This document shows, piece after piece, positions 56,009 through 63,757 of a DNA stretch of 64,000 nt. This stretch comes from Verrucomicrobiia bacterium. GTDB taxonomy: Bacteria; Verrucomicrobiota; Verrucomicrobiia; Verrucomicrobiales; DEV007. Position numbers and translations under genes: made by a program. Location of the stretch: positions 186,001 to 250,000 of the forward strand of contig JAUIAH010000006.1 in the NCBI GenBank assembly GCA_030425385.1. Direction: 5' to 3'. Each line of letters begins with the position of its first letter. Positions within the stretch are counted from its first letter, which is position 1. Below the pieces are notes generated by a model. It was not told where the DNA came from. It saw only the letters and a list, made by a program, of their open reading frames with translations, and did no database searches.

Positions 56009-57114
56009 CATTACTTCGTCTGATCCTTACCAATACTCAACGTCATTGCATCCGCACGTTGATTGGTGTTGCCGGTATCGCCTTTGGAGTGGCAGCGATG
56101 ATGACCGTAGTCACCCTTCTCCAAGGAGCAGTCAACATGTTTCAACGCATCCTGAAGGACGATAGTGAAATCATCGTCTTCGAGCGGCACGTTTCCGATC
56201 TCTTTTTTAGCAATGTAGCGATTTCCGATATTGAGATCATGGGCACATGGCCGATGGTCGAACAGGTTTTGCCATCCCTTTTTGGACTCGTCTCAAGTGA
56301 AGATAGGCCAGTCATCGCCTGCTTTGGAGTAACAGCCGATTCCCCTCGGCTCAAAGGAGCGGAGTGGATTGAGGGAAATCTGTCGGACTTCGGCCAATCG
56401 CGCGACATTGTTTTAGGTAGTCGAGCAGCGGAATTTCTTGGAGTGAAGCTCGGGGATTCGGCACCTCTGGGGCACGATTCATTTCCAGTAGGCGGCATCA
56501 TTCGTACGGAGAACGGGTTTGAAGATGGTGGTGTGTTTATGCCCTTGGCACAGGCACAAGAATTCTTTCACAAAAATGGTGTAGCTTCCATTGCGTCCGT
56601 CTCTCTCTTTGACGATGATCTGCGTGAAGCGTTCATCGCAAAGGTGAAGGAAGGGTTTCCTGATCTCACGGCGTTGGAAACAGAGGAGTTTGGGAATAGC
56701 TATTCACAGTTTCGGATCATCGAGGCTACAGCTTGGGCGGTGGGTGGATCTGCTTTTCTATTGGGTGGCCTGAGTGTGGCCAATACGATGATCATGTCTG
56801 TTTTTGGACGAATACGCGAGATTGCAATTCTGCGTGTCAATGGATTCTCGCCGACCCAGATCGCCAGTTTGATCTTTGGTGAATCTTCGGTGATCACGTT
56901 CTTCGGAGTGGCGCTGGGCATTGGAGTGGGATTTGGAACAATGCTTGTTCTCCAACGGGTCCCGCTTTTCCAAGGCTATGTCGATACCCAACTGCATGGC
57001 AGTGTCTTGGGAGTTGTAGTTGCTCTCGCTTTTGTGACAGGCATTGGAGGGGCGCTCTACCCAGCTTTGTACGCGATGCGTATACACCCTGCAGAAGCCC
57101 TTCGATTTGAATGA
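56005..57114 (+). CDS. ABC transporter permease, FtsX/MacB/LolC type
   Basis: The 369-residue membrane protein has one N-terminal helix (about residues 20-42), a periplasmic MacB-like domain (about 45-240) and three C-terminal helices, the FtsX-type plan. The segment 'MSVFGRIREIAILRVNGFSPTQIASLIFGES' in pieces is the typical coupling helix. Such permeases extract or export lipophilic or protein substrates mechanically rather than by alternating access. It is coupled at both ends by ATGA overlaps. Confidence 0.9.
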   Translation: MTLLRLILTNTQRHCIRTLIGVAGIAFGVAAMMTVVTLLQGAVNMFQRILKDDSEIIVFERHVSDLFFSNVAISDIEIMGTWPMVEQVLPSLFGLVSSEDRPVIACFGVTADSPRLKGAEWIEGNLSDFGQSRDIVLGSRAAEFLGVKLGDSAPLGHDSFPVGGIIRTENGFEDGGVFMPLAQAQEFFHKNGVASIASVSLFDDDLREAFIAKVKEGFPDLTALETEEFGNSYSQFRIIEATAWAVGGSAFLLGGLSVANTMIMSVFGRIREIAILRVNGFSPTQIASLIFGESSVITFFGVALGIGVGFGTMLVLQRVPLFQGYVDTQLHGSVLGVVVALAFVTGIGGALYPALYAMRIHPAEALRFE

Positions 57115-57818
57115 ACACTTGCAATTCCATCAAACCCATAATCGAGTTCTGCAATCTATGGAAGAGTTTCGATCACGATAGAATCCAGGTTCTAAGAGGA
57201 GCTAGTCTTAGTCTCGAGGCCAAGGAAACCGTGGCCTTAGTCGGGGCGTCAGGGTGCGGCAAGTCAACGCTCTTACATCTAATTGCAGGTCTGGATGAAC
57301 CCGATCAGGGCGTGGTATATATTGAAGGGAAAGCGCTAAACAAATGCAGGGAGTTGACCTATCGTTTACGCCATCAGATTGGCTTTGTGTTTCAACTGCA
57401 CAACCTCATCCCAAATCTTACTCTGCGAGAGAACTGTTTGATCCCTGCAGTAGCTGCGGGGACGAACCGTAAGCAAGCGAAGGCACGGCTAGAACGTTTG
57501 GCAGAGGCGACCGGTATCGCCGATAGGCTTCATCATCGGATTCAGGATCTGTCTGGCGGTGAGCGGCAGCGCACGGCTCTTTGCCGTGCCTTGATGAACG
57601 GTCCTCAGATCATTCTTGCAGATGAACCGACAGGATCCTTGGACGATGTGAGTCGTGTGAGGGTGTTCGAGTTGCTGCTGAAGTTGATGCGGGAGGAAGG
57701 AATTACCATGATTATGGCCACTCACGATCTCGACCTGGGACGACGATGCGATCGAGTGATTCGCGTGCAACGAGGCACCCTCTTCGACGAAACTTCGGAC
57801 CACCAACCATCATTATGA
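57111..57818 (+). CDS. ABC transporter ATP-binding protein, LolD/MacB type
   Basis: The 235-residue ATPase has Walker A GASGCGKST (residues 45-53), the LSGGERQR signature and Walker B 'IILADEPTGSLDD', followed by 'MATHDLDLGRRCDRVI'. It energises the permease encoded just upstream. ATG 57111 overlaps the permease stop and its TGA overlaps the next ATG (57815). Coupling to a respiratory gene is unusual and suggests that the transporter serves that module. Confidence 0.93.
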   Translation: MNTCNSIKPIIEFCNLWKSFDHDRIQVLRGASLSLEAKETVALVGASGCGKSTLLHLIAGLDEPDQGVVYIEGKALNKCRELTYRLRHQIGFVFQLHNLIPNLTLRENCLIPAVAAGTNRKQAKARLERLAEATGIADRLHHRIQDLSGGERQRTALCRALMNGPQIILADEPTGSLDDVSRVRVFELLLKLMREEGITMIMATHDLDLGRRCDRVIRVQRGTLFDETSDHQPSL

Positions 57819-59176
57819 CAGGACCCTCTCAGAGTAAGTTGATCGCCATTAGCCTCCGGGAGACAAAGCGGATAGCATTGTCTCGGAGAAGAGCGAAAGA
57901 TCGGATTCTGGATGAAAGTATATTTGTACCTGACGGTGCAAATACCGCTATCACCCATGCATTCTTTTGGATGTTCATGGCTAACGGCGTGGGGATAGCT
58001 CTAGCTTGGCTTTTGTTGGTTCCATCTTCGGGCTATTGGATGGGCGAGCTCACCTATGGGCGCTGGATTCCTGTGCATTTGAATCTTCATCTTTATGGAT
58101 GGACGAGTCTTCCCCTTGTTGCTTGGCTATTGCGCTTGTATGCGCCTCAAGATGATCATCCGTCGGCGGCAGCACGTGCAAGTGTATGGGCATGGTCAAT
58201 GTCATTGATGGTGGGGGCGATTGCTTGGCTTCGCGGAGAGACTAGCGGAAAAATCTTTCTCGATTGGATCGGCCTTGCACGTGTGCTTTACCCTACGGTC
58301 ATGCTTTTTCTTTGGAGTGTTCTCTTCCGGCAATGGTGGGCGAATCGGCAGGTACCGGGATGGGCTCCGGTAGTACAGATGGTTGGGCTACTCATACTGG
58401 CTTCCGTACCCATGGCGGTATTCTGGGCTTCGGGACGGGAGGTCTATCCCGCAGTGAATGCTGACTCCGGAGGACCCACGGGCATGAGTTTGCTTGGTTC
58501 TACCTTGATAGTGGTGCTTTTGCTACTTCTCGTACCTCAACTTCAGAATCGCGCTACTTGGGGACAGAAGCTAGTGATTCCCCGTTTGTGTTGGCTCACG
58601 TTTCTATTCCAAGTCGGCATTGTGATGACCCTCGGTTTTCACCACGCCACTCACCATGACTGGCACCAATGGTTAGGATTAGGAACACTCGCTAGTTGGA
58701 TCATTCTGATGCCTCTCTACTATCGTGGATTCCTCTGGCCACCGAAGTCCATGCGTTGGCAGAGGGCGATGCTGTTTTGGTTTGGTCTTCTAGTAGCAAC
58801 CGGGTGGCTATCCTTCCTACCGAAGGTCCTGGATCACCTCAAATTCACGGACGCGCTGGTTGCCCACACACATCTGGCAATGGCTGGTTTTGTCACTAGC
58901 TTTAATCTTTTCCTGATTGGTTTGCTAGCTCCTTCCTCCCTGGCCGATCATATTCATCGGCCCATAGCATTCTGGTTGTGGAATGGCGCTACGGCTACCT
59001 ACGTGATCGTCATGTGGGTAGCCGGAGCGTTCGAAGGTGCAGATCCCTCCTTCACCATTATTCGGGGAATCGCGCGTGAACTCCTCTATGCGATCCGCTT
59101 CACGGCTGGTTTGGTCCTGTTTTGTGTATCCCTCATTTGGTGGCGCGCCGCTCGCTCGGCGATGATTCAACGTTAG
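57815..59176 (+). CDS. CcoN-like heme-copper-oxidase subunit I homologue lacking a CuB ligand
   Basis: The 453-residue protein has twelve predicted helices with the spacing of cbb3 oxidase subunit I. Likely heme ligands are His88 in helix 2 ('HLNLHLYGW'), and His351 and His353 in helix 10 ('AHTHLAMAGF'). His276-His277 in helix 7 ('GFHHATHHDW') match two CuB ligands. In helix 6, where CcoN has W-x-G-H-N, this protein reads 'SGGPTGMSLL', so the third CuB histidine is absent. The active-site tyrosine position before His276 is not tyrosine. Heme binding is plausible; oxygen reduction is doubtful. ATG 57815 is fixed by its overlap with the ABC gene stop. Confidence 0.78.
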   Translation: MTGPSQSKLIAISLRETKRIALSRRRAKDRILDESIFVPDGANTAITHAFFWMFMANGVGIALAWLLLVPSSGYWMGELTYGRWIPVHLNLHLYGWTSLPLVAWLLRLYAPQDDHPSAAARASVWAWSMSLMVGAIAWLRGETSGKIFLDWIGLARVLYPTVMLFLWSVLFRQWWANRQVPGWAPVVQMVGLLILASVPMAVFWASGREVYPAVNADSGGPTGMSLLGSTLIVVLLLLLVPQLQNRATWGQKLVIPRLCWLTFLFQVGIVMTLGFHHATHHDWHQWLGLGTLASWIILMPLYYRGFLWPPKSMRWQRAMLFWFGLLVATGWLSFLPKVLDHLKFTDALVAHTHLAMAGFVTSFNLFLIGLLAPSSLADHIHRPIAFWLWNGATATYVIVMWVAGAFEGADPSFTIIRGIARELLYAIRFTAGLVLFCVSLIWWRAARSAMIQR

Positions 59177-59178
59177 TC

Positions 59179-59598
59179 ATGCCCAGGTCTCTTCTCCAAA
59201 GGTATCAATGGATCGCTGGCATCGCAGACGCCTCCACCGGCGTCTGCCTCCTAACGGCTCCGGCACATACTATGCGCCTGTTGGGCGTCAGCATTTCTCC
59301 TGCTCAAGGTCCGTATCTTTCGTACATTGGAGTCTTCGTCCTCGGGATCGGTCTCAGCTACTTCCTATGCGGACGGCTCCGCCATGAAGTTGCATCGCGC
59401 ATCCGCTGGGAAATGACCTGGAAGATCACCGCTCTTTGCCGCTCCTTGGTCGCCATTTTTGTCGTCACATTCGTCGCTTTGGGAAAACTGACCACACCCT
59501 GGTTGATCGTCGCGTGTACGGATGCGACAATGGCCTGTTTTCAGTGGATCGGCCTCAATCGGCGCTGGCTGCATCTGCATAGGGAGGTGCGTTTATGA
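59179..59598 (+). CDS. Small four-helix membrane protein of the CcoN-like operon
   Basis: The 139-residue protein is mostly hydrophobic, with about four helices (for example 'YIGVFVLGIGLSYFLC' and 'ITALCRSLVAIFVVTFVAL'). I know no family for it. It starts two bases after the CcoN-like stop and overlaps the MFS-cytochrome start (ATG 59595), where a GGGAGGTG ribosome site lies inside its last codons. It is probably a small subunit or assembly factor of the same complex; that is inference from position. Confidence 0.7.
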   Translation: MPRSLLQRYQWIAGIADASTGVCLLTAPAHTMRLLGVSISPAQGPYLSYIGVFVLGIGLSYFLCGRLRHEVASRIRWEMTWKITALCRSLVAIFVVTFVALGKLTTPWLIVACTDATMACFQWIGLNRRWLHLHREVRL

Positions 59599-61484
59599 TT
59601 CCCAGTCTCCAATCGATCTCGTGGCGGAGTACTGGGCTCATCACGGCGACCTATTTCTACTTCTTGATTTTTGCCCAATTTGCGTTTCTGAAGGCAATCG
59701 AACTAACTGGAGAAGCGGCTTCATTGAAACTGGTGATGGGCACCATGGGATTTGCAGGAATCTTAGGGAGCTTGACATCTCCTTTGTTTCTCAAGCATTG
59801 GGAGTGGAAGATTGTGCTTCGAATAGGATTTCTGAGTTGTGGAATGATGGCATTTCTAAGTCTAGCTTCTTGGACTAGCGCTCACGCTTGGAGCATGATC
59901 GCAGGGGGGATCGGATTCTCGCTCGGCATCGTTACGGTAACATTGGTTAGCCAACTCAGAAATCTCTCAGGCAATCATCATTGGGGAATGAGTGGAGGCC
60001 TCGGCACTGGCTTGGCATACTTCACCTGTAATGTTCCCGCCGTCTTTCGTGCTTCACCGTTCGATCAATCTCTCATTGCCGGTATCGTTTGTGTAGCAGC
60101 ATTCTTTGGGACGAGTATCAAGATTGAATCGTCGTCGATTCAAGAGATGAGGCAATCGAGTCCAGAGATGCATGCTCCCTTTGTTGTCATGTTGTTGGCT
60201 TTCACACTCCTCATCTGGCTTGATTCAGCGGCATTCTTTATCATCCAGAACGACCGTGAACTCCTGGGAAGCACATGGGGGAGCGATACACTTCTGTGGC
60301 GCAATGGGAGTGTACATTTGTTGGTAGCCGTGTTCGCAGGTTGGTGGTTAGAATCGAGGAATTCGCTCAGCCCTGTCTTTCTTGCACTTGGCATACTCGC
60401 GGTAGCATCGTGGCTGGTGAATGACGCCCTTACACGTGAGGTCGGAGGAGCTATCTATCCTGTCGGGGTATCTCTCTATTCCACCTGCTTGGTGGTATTC
60501 CCTGCCTATTGGCTTGGTCATCTATCACTTCATCGTAGGACATTTCTTGCCTCCCTCCTCTATGCCGTTGCAGGGTGGCTTGGTTCTGGCATGGGCATAG
60601 GTATGGCCGAGAACCTACACCGAGTGCCCCTCGCGTTTGTAATGGTGGTTCTTGGATTCACAGGTGTGGTTCTTGCTCACGAATGGCTGAGGAAATACTG
60701 CAGAGAATTGGCCACTTGTACGACTCTTCTTGCTCTCGCCTTTGTCGGATCCGAGCTTCAAGGAAATGCCGTTCTCTCCTCTCAGGCTAGCATTTCCTCT
60801 ATCCATAATGGGCGCGAGGTATATGTATCTGAAGGGTGTATCCACTGCCATTCCCGCTATGTTCGACCTAGCGAAGACGACATCACCAACTGGGGACCGC
60901 AAGTGTCTTACGAAGAAGCCTTAAAGGAATGCCCTCCTCTCTTTGGCAATCGGCGACAAGGTCCCGATTTACTCAACGTTGGATTGAGGCGTTCGCGTGC
61001 GTGGTTAAAAGCACATTTCATTAATCCGCAACTTCTCGTCCCCATGAGTACGATGCCTCGCTACGACTATCTTTTTAGTGATGATCGCGGCGAATCACTC
61101 ATCGATTTCCTGATGGATCCCCAAGCCAGTGCGAAAGCCCGTTACGAGACCATTCAGAATTGGAATCTCACGTATCCGTCCGATGCATCTCATGAAGTTT
61201 CCAACGCTTGGAAACTCTTTCAGCACCATTGTAGCGCCTGTCATGGAGAAGACGGAATGGGCAATGGCGAAGCAAGGGCGGACTTAGCACGTTCACCCGC
61301 CAACTTGCGCTACGGTCCGTTCATCTATAGCAGAGATCCGAAGGAGATTCCGAGAATCCTTAAGTTCGGGATCATGGGCACAGACATGCCCGGGCACGAG
61401 TACATTCCCGATAGTGATATCATCGCAATCTCCAGTTATGTCAAGAGCTTACGTCATTCTCCTCATTCATATTCAACCCCATGA
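59595..61484 (+). CDS. Fusion of an MFS-like membrane domain with CcoO-like and CcoP-like cytochrome c domains
   Basis: The 629-residue protein has about twelve hydrophobic helices in residues 10-390 with the outline of a major-facilitator-type carrier. It continues into a CcoO-like domain: 'GREVYVSEGCIHCHSRYVRP' includes C415-x-x-C-H419 and 'MSTMPRYDYLF' supplies the methionine ligand, as in mono-heme subunit CcoO. A second domain 'FQHHCSACHGEDGMGNG' (C546 to H550) with 'GTDMPGHEY' resembles one CcoP heme domain. Two c-type hemes would face the periplasm. The start ATG 59595 has a strong ribosome site. It probably carries electrons to or from the CcoN-like protein. Confidence 0.85.
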   Translation: MIPSLQSISWRSTGLITATYFYFLIFAQFAFLKAIELTGEAASLKLVMGTMGFAGILGSLTSPLFLKHWEWKIVLRIGFLSCGMMAFLSLASWTSAHAWSMIAGGIGFSLGIVTVTLVSQLRNLSGNHHWGMSGGLGTGLAYFTCNVPAVFRASPFDQSLIAGIVCVAAFFGTSIKIESSSIQEMRQSSPEMHAPFVVMLLAFTLLIWLDSAAFFIIQNDRELLGSTWGSDTLLWRNGSVHLLVAVFAGWWLESRNSLSPVFLALGILAVASWLVNDALTREVGGAIYPVGVSLYSTCLVVFPAYWLGHLSLHRRTFLASLLYAVAGWLGSGMGIGMAENLHRVPLAFVMVVLGFTGVVLAHEWLRKYCRELATCTTLLALAFVGSELQGNAVLSSQASISSIHNGREVYVSEGCIHCHSRYVRPSEDDITNWGPQVSYEEALKECPPLFGNRRQGPDLLNVGLRRSRAWLKAHFINPQLLVPMSTMPRYDYLFSDDRGESLIDFLMDPQASAKARYETIQNWNLTYPSDASHEVSNAWKLFQHHCSACHGEDGMGNGEARADLARSPANLRYGPFIYSRDPKEIPRILKFGIMGTDMPGHEYIPDSDIIAISSYVKSLRHSPHSYSTP

Positions 61485-62575
61485 TTCCTGACATCTTAAC
61501 ACAAATTCACGGGTTTAGTCGTGGTTTGGTTGGCACTTCTAAGGATTTCATCTTTCTCCGCCTTCCTAGCGGTGCTTTCGCACTCGGAACCGGACCATTC
61601 ATTCGGAGTGTAGATATGCCAAGCCAACCATCGTTTTACATCAATAATTTCGCTCAAACGTATAAACAGGGTTGGTTACGTCCCAAAAAATATCAAGAGA
61701 CGGCCAGCCTCTCCTCTGCCTTGAAGGAGCTCTCATGGGAGCATCCACGAATTCATTGGCAACCTCCATCTCATTCTCTCTTTCAACAAGCATTCCGCAC
61801 GGCCACGTTCTACTTGTCGACGGGACGAATTCAGAAACTGGTTCCCGTGATTGTACAGTCAGGACACCTGTGCCACGGTCGAGTTGAGAATCTGGTCTGT
61901 GCTCTTGAGACTTTATCCGAACAGTATCATCCTTATGGTTGCCGCTTTGGCAATACGGGTATGTTAGGTGGATCTCCTGAGCCCCTAGCTACTATTGAAG
62001 GTGATCGGCTGACTACGATGGCTTTAGCGGGCACCGCGCCATCTTTTAAGGCTCACGCACTTACACGGGATAAAGAACAGCGCGAACACGGCTGTGTGAG
62101 TGCCTTCCTCTCAGAGCATCTGAGTATGTTGGGAGATACGCGTCAACTAATCACTAAACCTATGAGGCTAGGATCAATTACACATCTGCTCACGAAATTT
62201 GAGACTCACCTTGGCCACCGTCCCGATCCCGAGCAAATATTGCGCTTACTCCATCCAACACCCGCAGTCGGACCATCCCCTCGGACAAATCAATCAATGG
62301 CGCTGGCAACCGCCCTGAGAAACCTCACCGGGTGCCCAAGCTCATTTGGAGCTCCCCTCGCCGTTCACTGTGACGGTGCCTTTCATGCTATACTCACAAT
62401 ACGCCAGATACTCTGGAAACGAACACAAGTCCTACTTCCTTCCGGCTGTGGAATTGTCCGGGGATCGAATGTCGACGACGAGTGGGAGGAACTATTCCTC
62501 AAGCGAGAATCCGTAAAGCGATTTCTCGGTCTGCCCAACTCGGTTGAGGAAACCCCGCAGGCACTTTCCGTATAA
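61481..62575 (+). CDS. Chorismate-binding enzyme, isochorismate-synthase-like
   Basis: The 364-residue enzyme has the chorismate-utilising fold: 'GGSPEPLATIEGDRL' and 'TMALAGTAP', 'LHPTPAVGPSPR', and 'LPSGCGIVRGSNVDDEWEE'. The 'ALAGT' wording favours isochorismate synthase (MenF/EntC) over anthranilate synthase, which usually reads PIAGT. Isochorismate leads to menaquinone or salicylate. The arrangement beside a polyprenyl synthase suggests a quinone. Other menaquinone genes are not in the window. It overlaps the MFS-cytochrome stop by four bases. Confidence 0.8.
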   Translation: MIPDILTQIHGFSRGLVGTSKDFIFLRLPSGAFALGTGPFIRSVDMPSQPSFYINNFAQTYKQGWLRPKKYQETASLSSALKELSWEHPRIHWQPPSHSLFQQAFRTATFYLSTGRIQKLVPVIVQSGHLCHGRVENLVCALETLSEQYHPYGCRFGNTGMLGGSPEPLATIEGDRLTTMALAGTAPSFKAHALTRDKEQREHGCVSAFLSEHLSMLGDTRQLITKPMRLGSITHLLTKFETHLGHRPDPEQILRLLHPTPAVGPSPRTNQSMALATALRNLTGCPSSFGAPLAVHCDGAFHAILTIRQILWKRTQVLLPSGCGIVRGSNVDDEWEELFLKRESVKRFLGLPNSVEETPQALSV

Positions 62576-62577
62576 AC

Positions 62578-62997
62578 TTGAGGTTACCACCGCTTCGATT
62601 GCACCGATTTATCAACGAGATCCCATTCTGGCTAGACGCCGTTCGGCTTAGAACGCTGTCTGCTCTGTTCATTCCCATTGCCATAAGCCTAGTCGTTAAC
62701 TTGAGAGTGAGTGTGGGCTGTTGGGCACTGATGGGCGGCGCAATCTGGGTGGCATTCTACCTCCACTTGGCAATTGAACTCTTGCACTTTCGCTGCTTTC
62801 GTTGGGTGCAGCGTCCTGCACCATACCTTTCAAAGCGTAAGGTTACCATTGCCTCTCTTTTGTCATTTTTTAAAGCAGGGTTCCTCACTATTCCCCTCAC
62901 GTTTATTCCCGGTGCCAGAGAAATCTTAGAATGGGTCATGGTCTTTTACATTGGCTACGCTCTCGTCACGCTGAAACTCTTTCAAACATCTGACTGA
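62578..62997 (+). CDS. Small membrane protein at the end of the operon
   Basis: The 139-residue protein has three hydrophobic stretches (about 30-46, 49-70 and 93-133). It begins with a TTG at 62578, two bases after the previous stop; no in-frame ATG gives a full first helix. No family is recognised. A UbiA-type prenyltransferase would be expected for a quinone pathway, but this is far too short and lacks its aspartate motifs. It converges with the kinase-like gene, the stops being four bases apart. Confidence 0.6.
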   Translation: MRLPPLRLHRFINEIPFWLDAVRLRTLSALFIPIAISLVVNLRVSVGCWALMGGAIWVAFYLHLAIELLHFRCFRWVQRPAPYLSKRKVTIASLLSFFKAGFLTIPLTFIPGAREILEWVMVFYIGYALVTLKLFQTSD

Positions 62998-63001
62998 ATC
63001 G

Positions 63002-63757
63002 CTACTTACTTGTGGCTATTTGCTCCATTAGCAACCGGGCCTTAGTATTCAACCGCTCAGATTGGGAATATGCTTTTATGAATTCCACCTGATCTTGAAA
63101 CGTCGCCTTCTTTGCTCGACGGAATAGGGGACCAAGATCATTCATTACGTGGTTCTGACGCCAAAGGGGTCTCGCATTCTCTAAGTCGATCAGACATACG
63201 TTGACTTGACGACTGAGAATTTTTACAAAGATGTGCTTCGGATAGAAATTATTATGTCGCCACCGGACCTCTTGGTGTAATTTTCTTGCGATGTCACCCA
63301 CCGCCCGAGCGATTCGCCTTCTGCAGTTTTGATAGGTGTGTTGGTCGTTCAGAATCGCTGTGAGCGATCGGTACCCAACCAACTCTGGCAGCAGAAGGAG
63401 ACAGCGATCCGCTTTTTTACCTTTCTTCCTTCTGAAGTAGAGCACTTTCGGCACATTGAGTCCAGCCTTGCGCAAATACGATAGATTTGATGCTTCTCGC
63501 TCATAAGTCGGTCGCGGCAGGAGACCATTTTTCAGCGAATAATATGAGTGATTCAGCTGCTTTTTGAGAACGCACCGGATGGTCATCCCGCGATCATCTA
63601 GTAATGATATGCGCTTGGCCCCGCTCCAGCCGCCTCGCCGCTCATTTGGCGGCTCAATCCATTCTGCTGGGGCTTTCCATAGTGCCTCAAACAGGTCGTC
63701 GTCTCTCTCCGACAAGGATATCGGCAAGGGGGCCATCCCTGCAACATTCCCATTCAT
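63002..63757 (-). CDS. InaA/Kdo-kinase-like lipopolysaccharide kinase
   Basis: The 251-residue protein resembles the lipopolysaccharide-core kinases related to protein kinases. 'CVLKKQLNHSYYSL' holds the ATP-site lysine, 'EREASNLSYLRKAGLNVPKV' is the usual next segment, and 'HNNFYPKHIFV' and 'LIDLENARP' correspond to the catalytic loop and metal-binding DLE segment. It probably phosphorylates a sugar of the lipid A/core region. ATG 63757 overlaps the upstream gene's TGA (ATGA), which decides the start over 63808. Confidence 0.82.
   Translation of the reverse strand: MNGNVAGMAPLPISLSERDDDLFEALWKAPAEWIEPPNERRGGWSGAKRISLLDDRGMTIRCVLKKQLNHSYYSLKNGLLPRPTYEREASNLSYLRKAGLNVPKVLYFRRKKGKKADRCLLLLPELVGYRSLTAILNDQHTYQNCRRRIARAVGDIARKLHQEVRWRHNNFYPKHIFVKILSRQVNVCLIDLENARPLWRQNHVMNDLGPLFRRAKKATFQDQVEFIKAYSQSERLNTKARLLMEQIATSK

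Noticed and set aside
62578-62997. Terminal membrane protein as a UbiA-type prenyltransferase.
   Set aside because: It has 139 residues and three hydrophobic stretches, and lacks the aspartate-rich motifs of UbiA enzymes.
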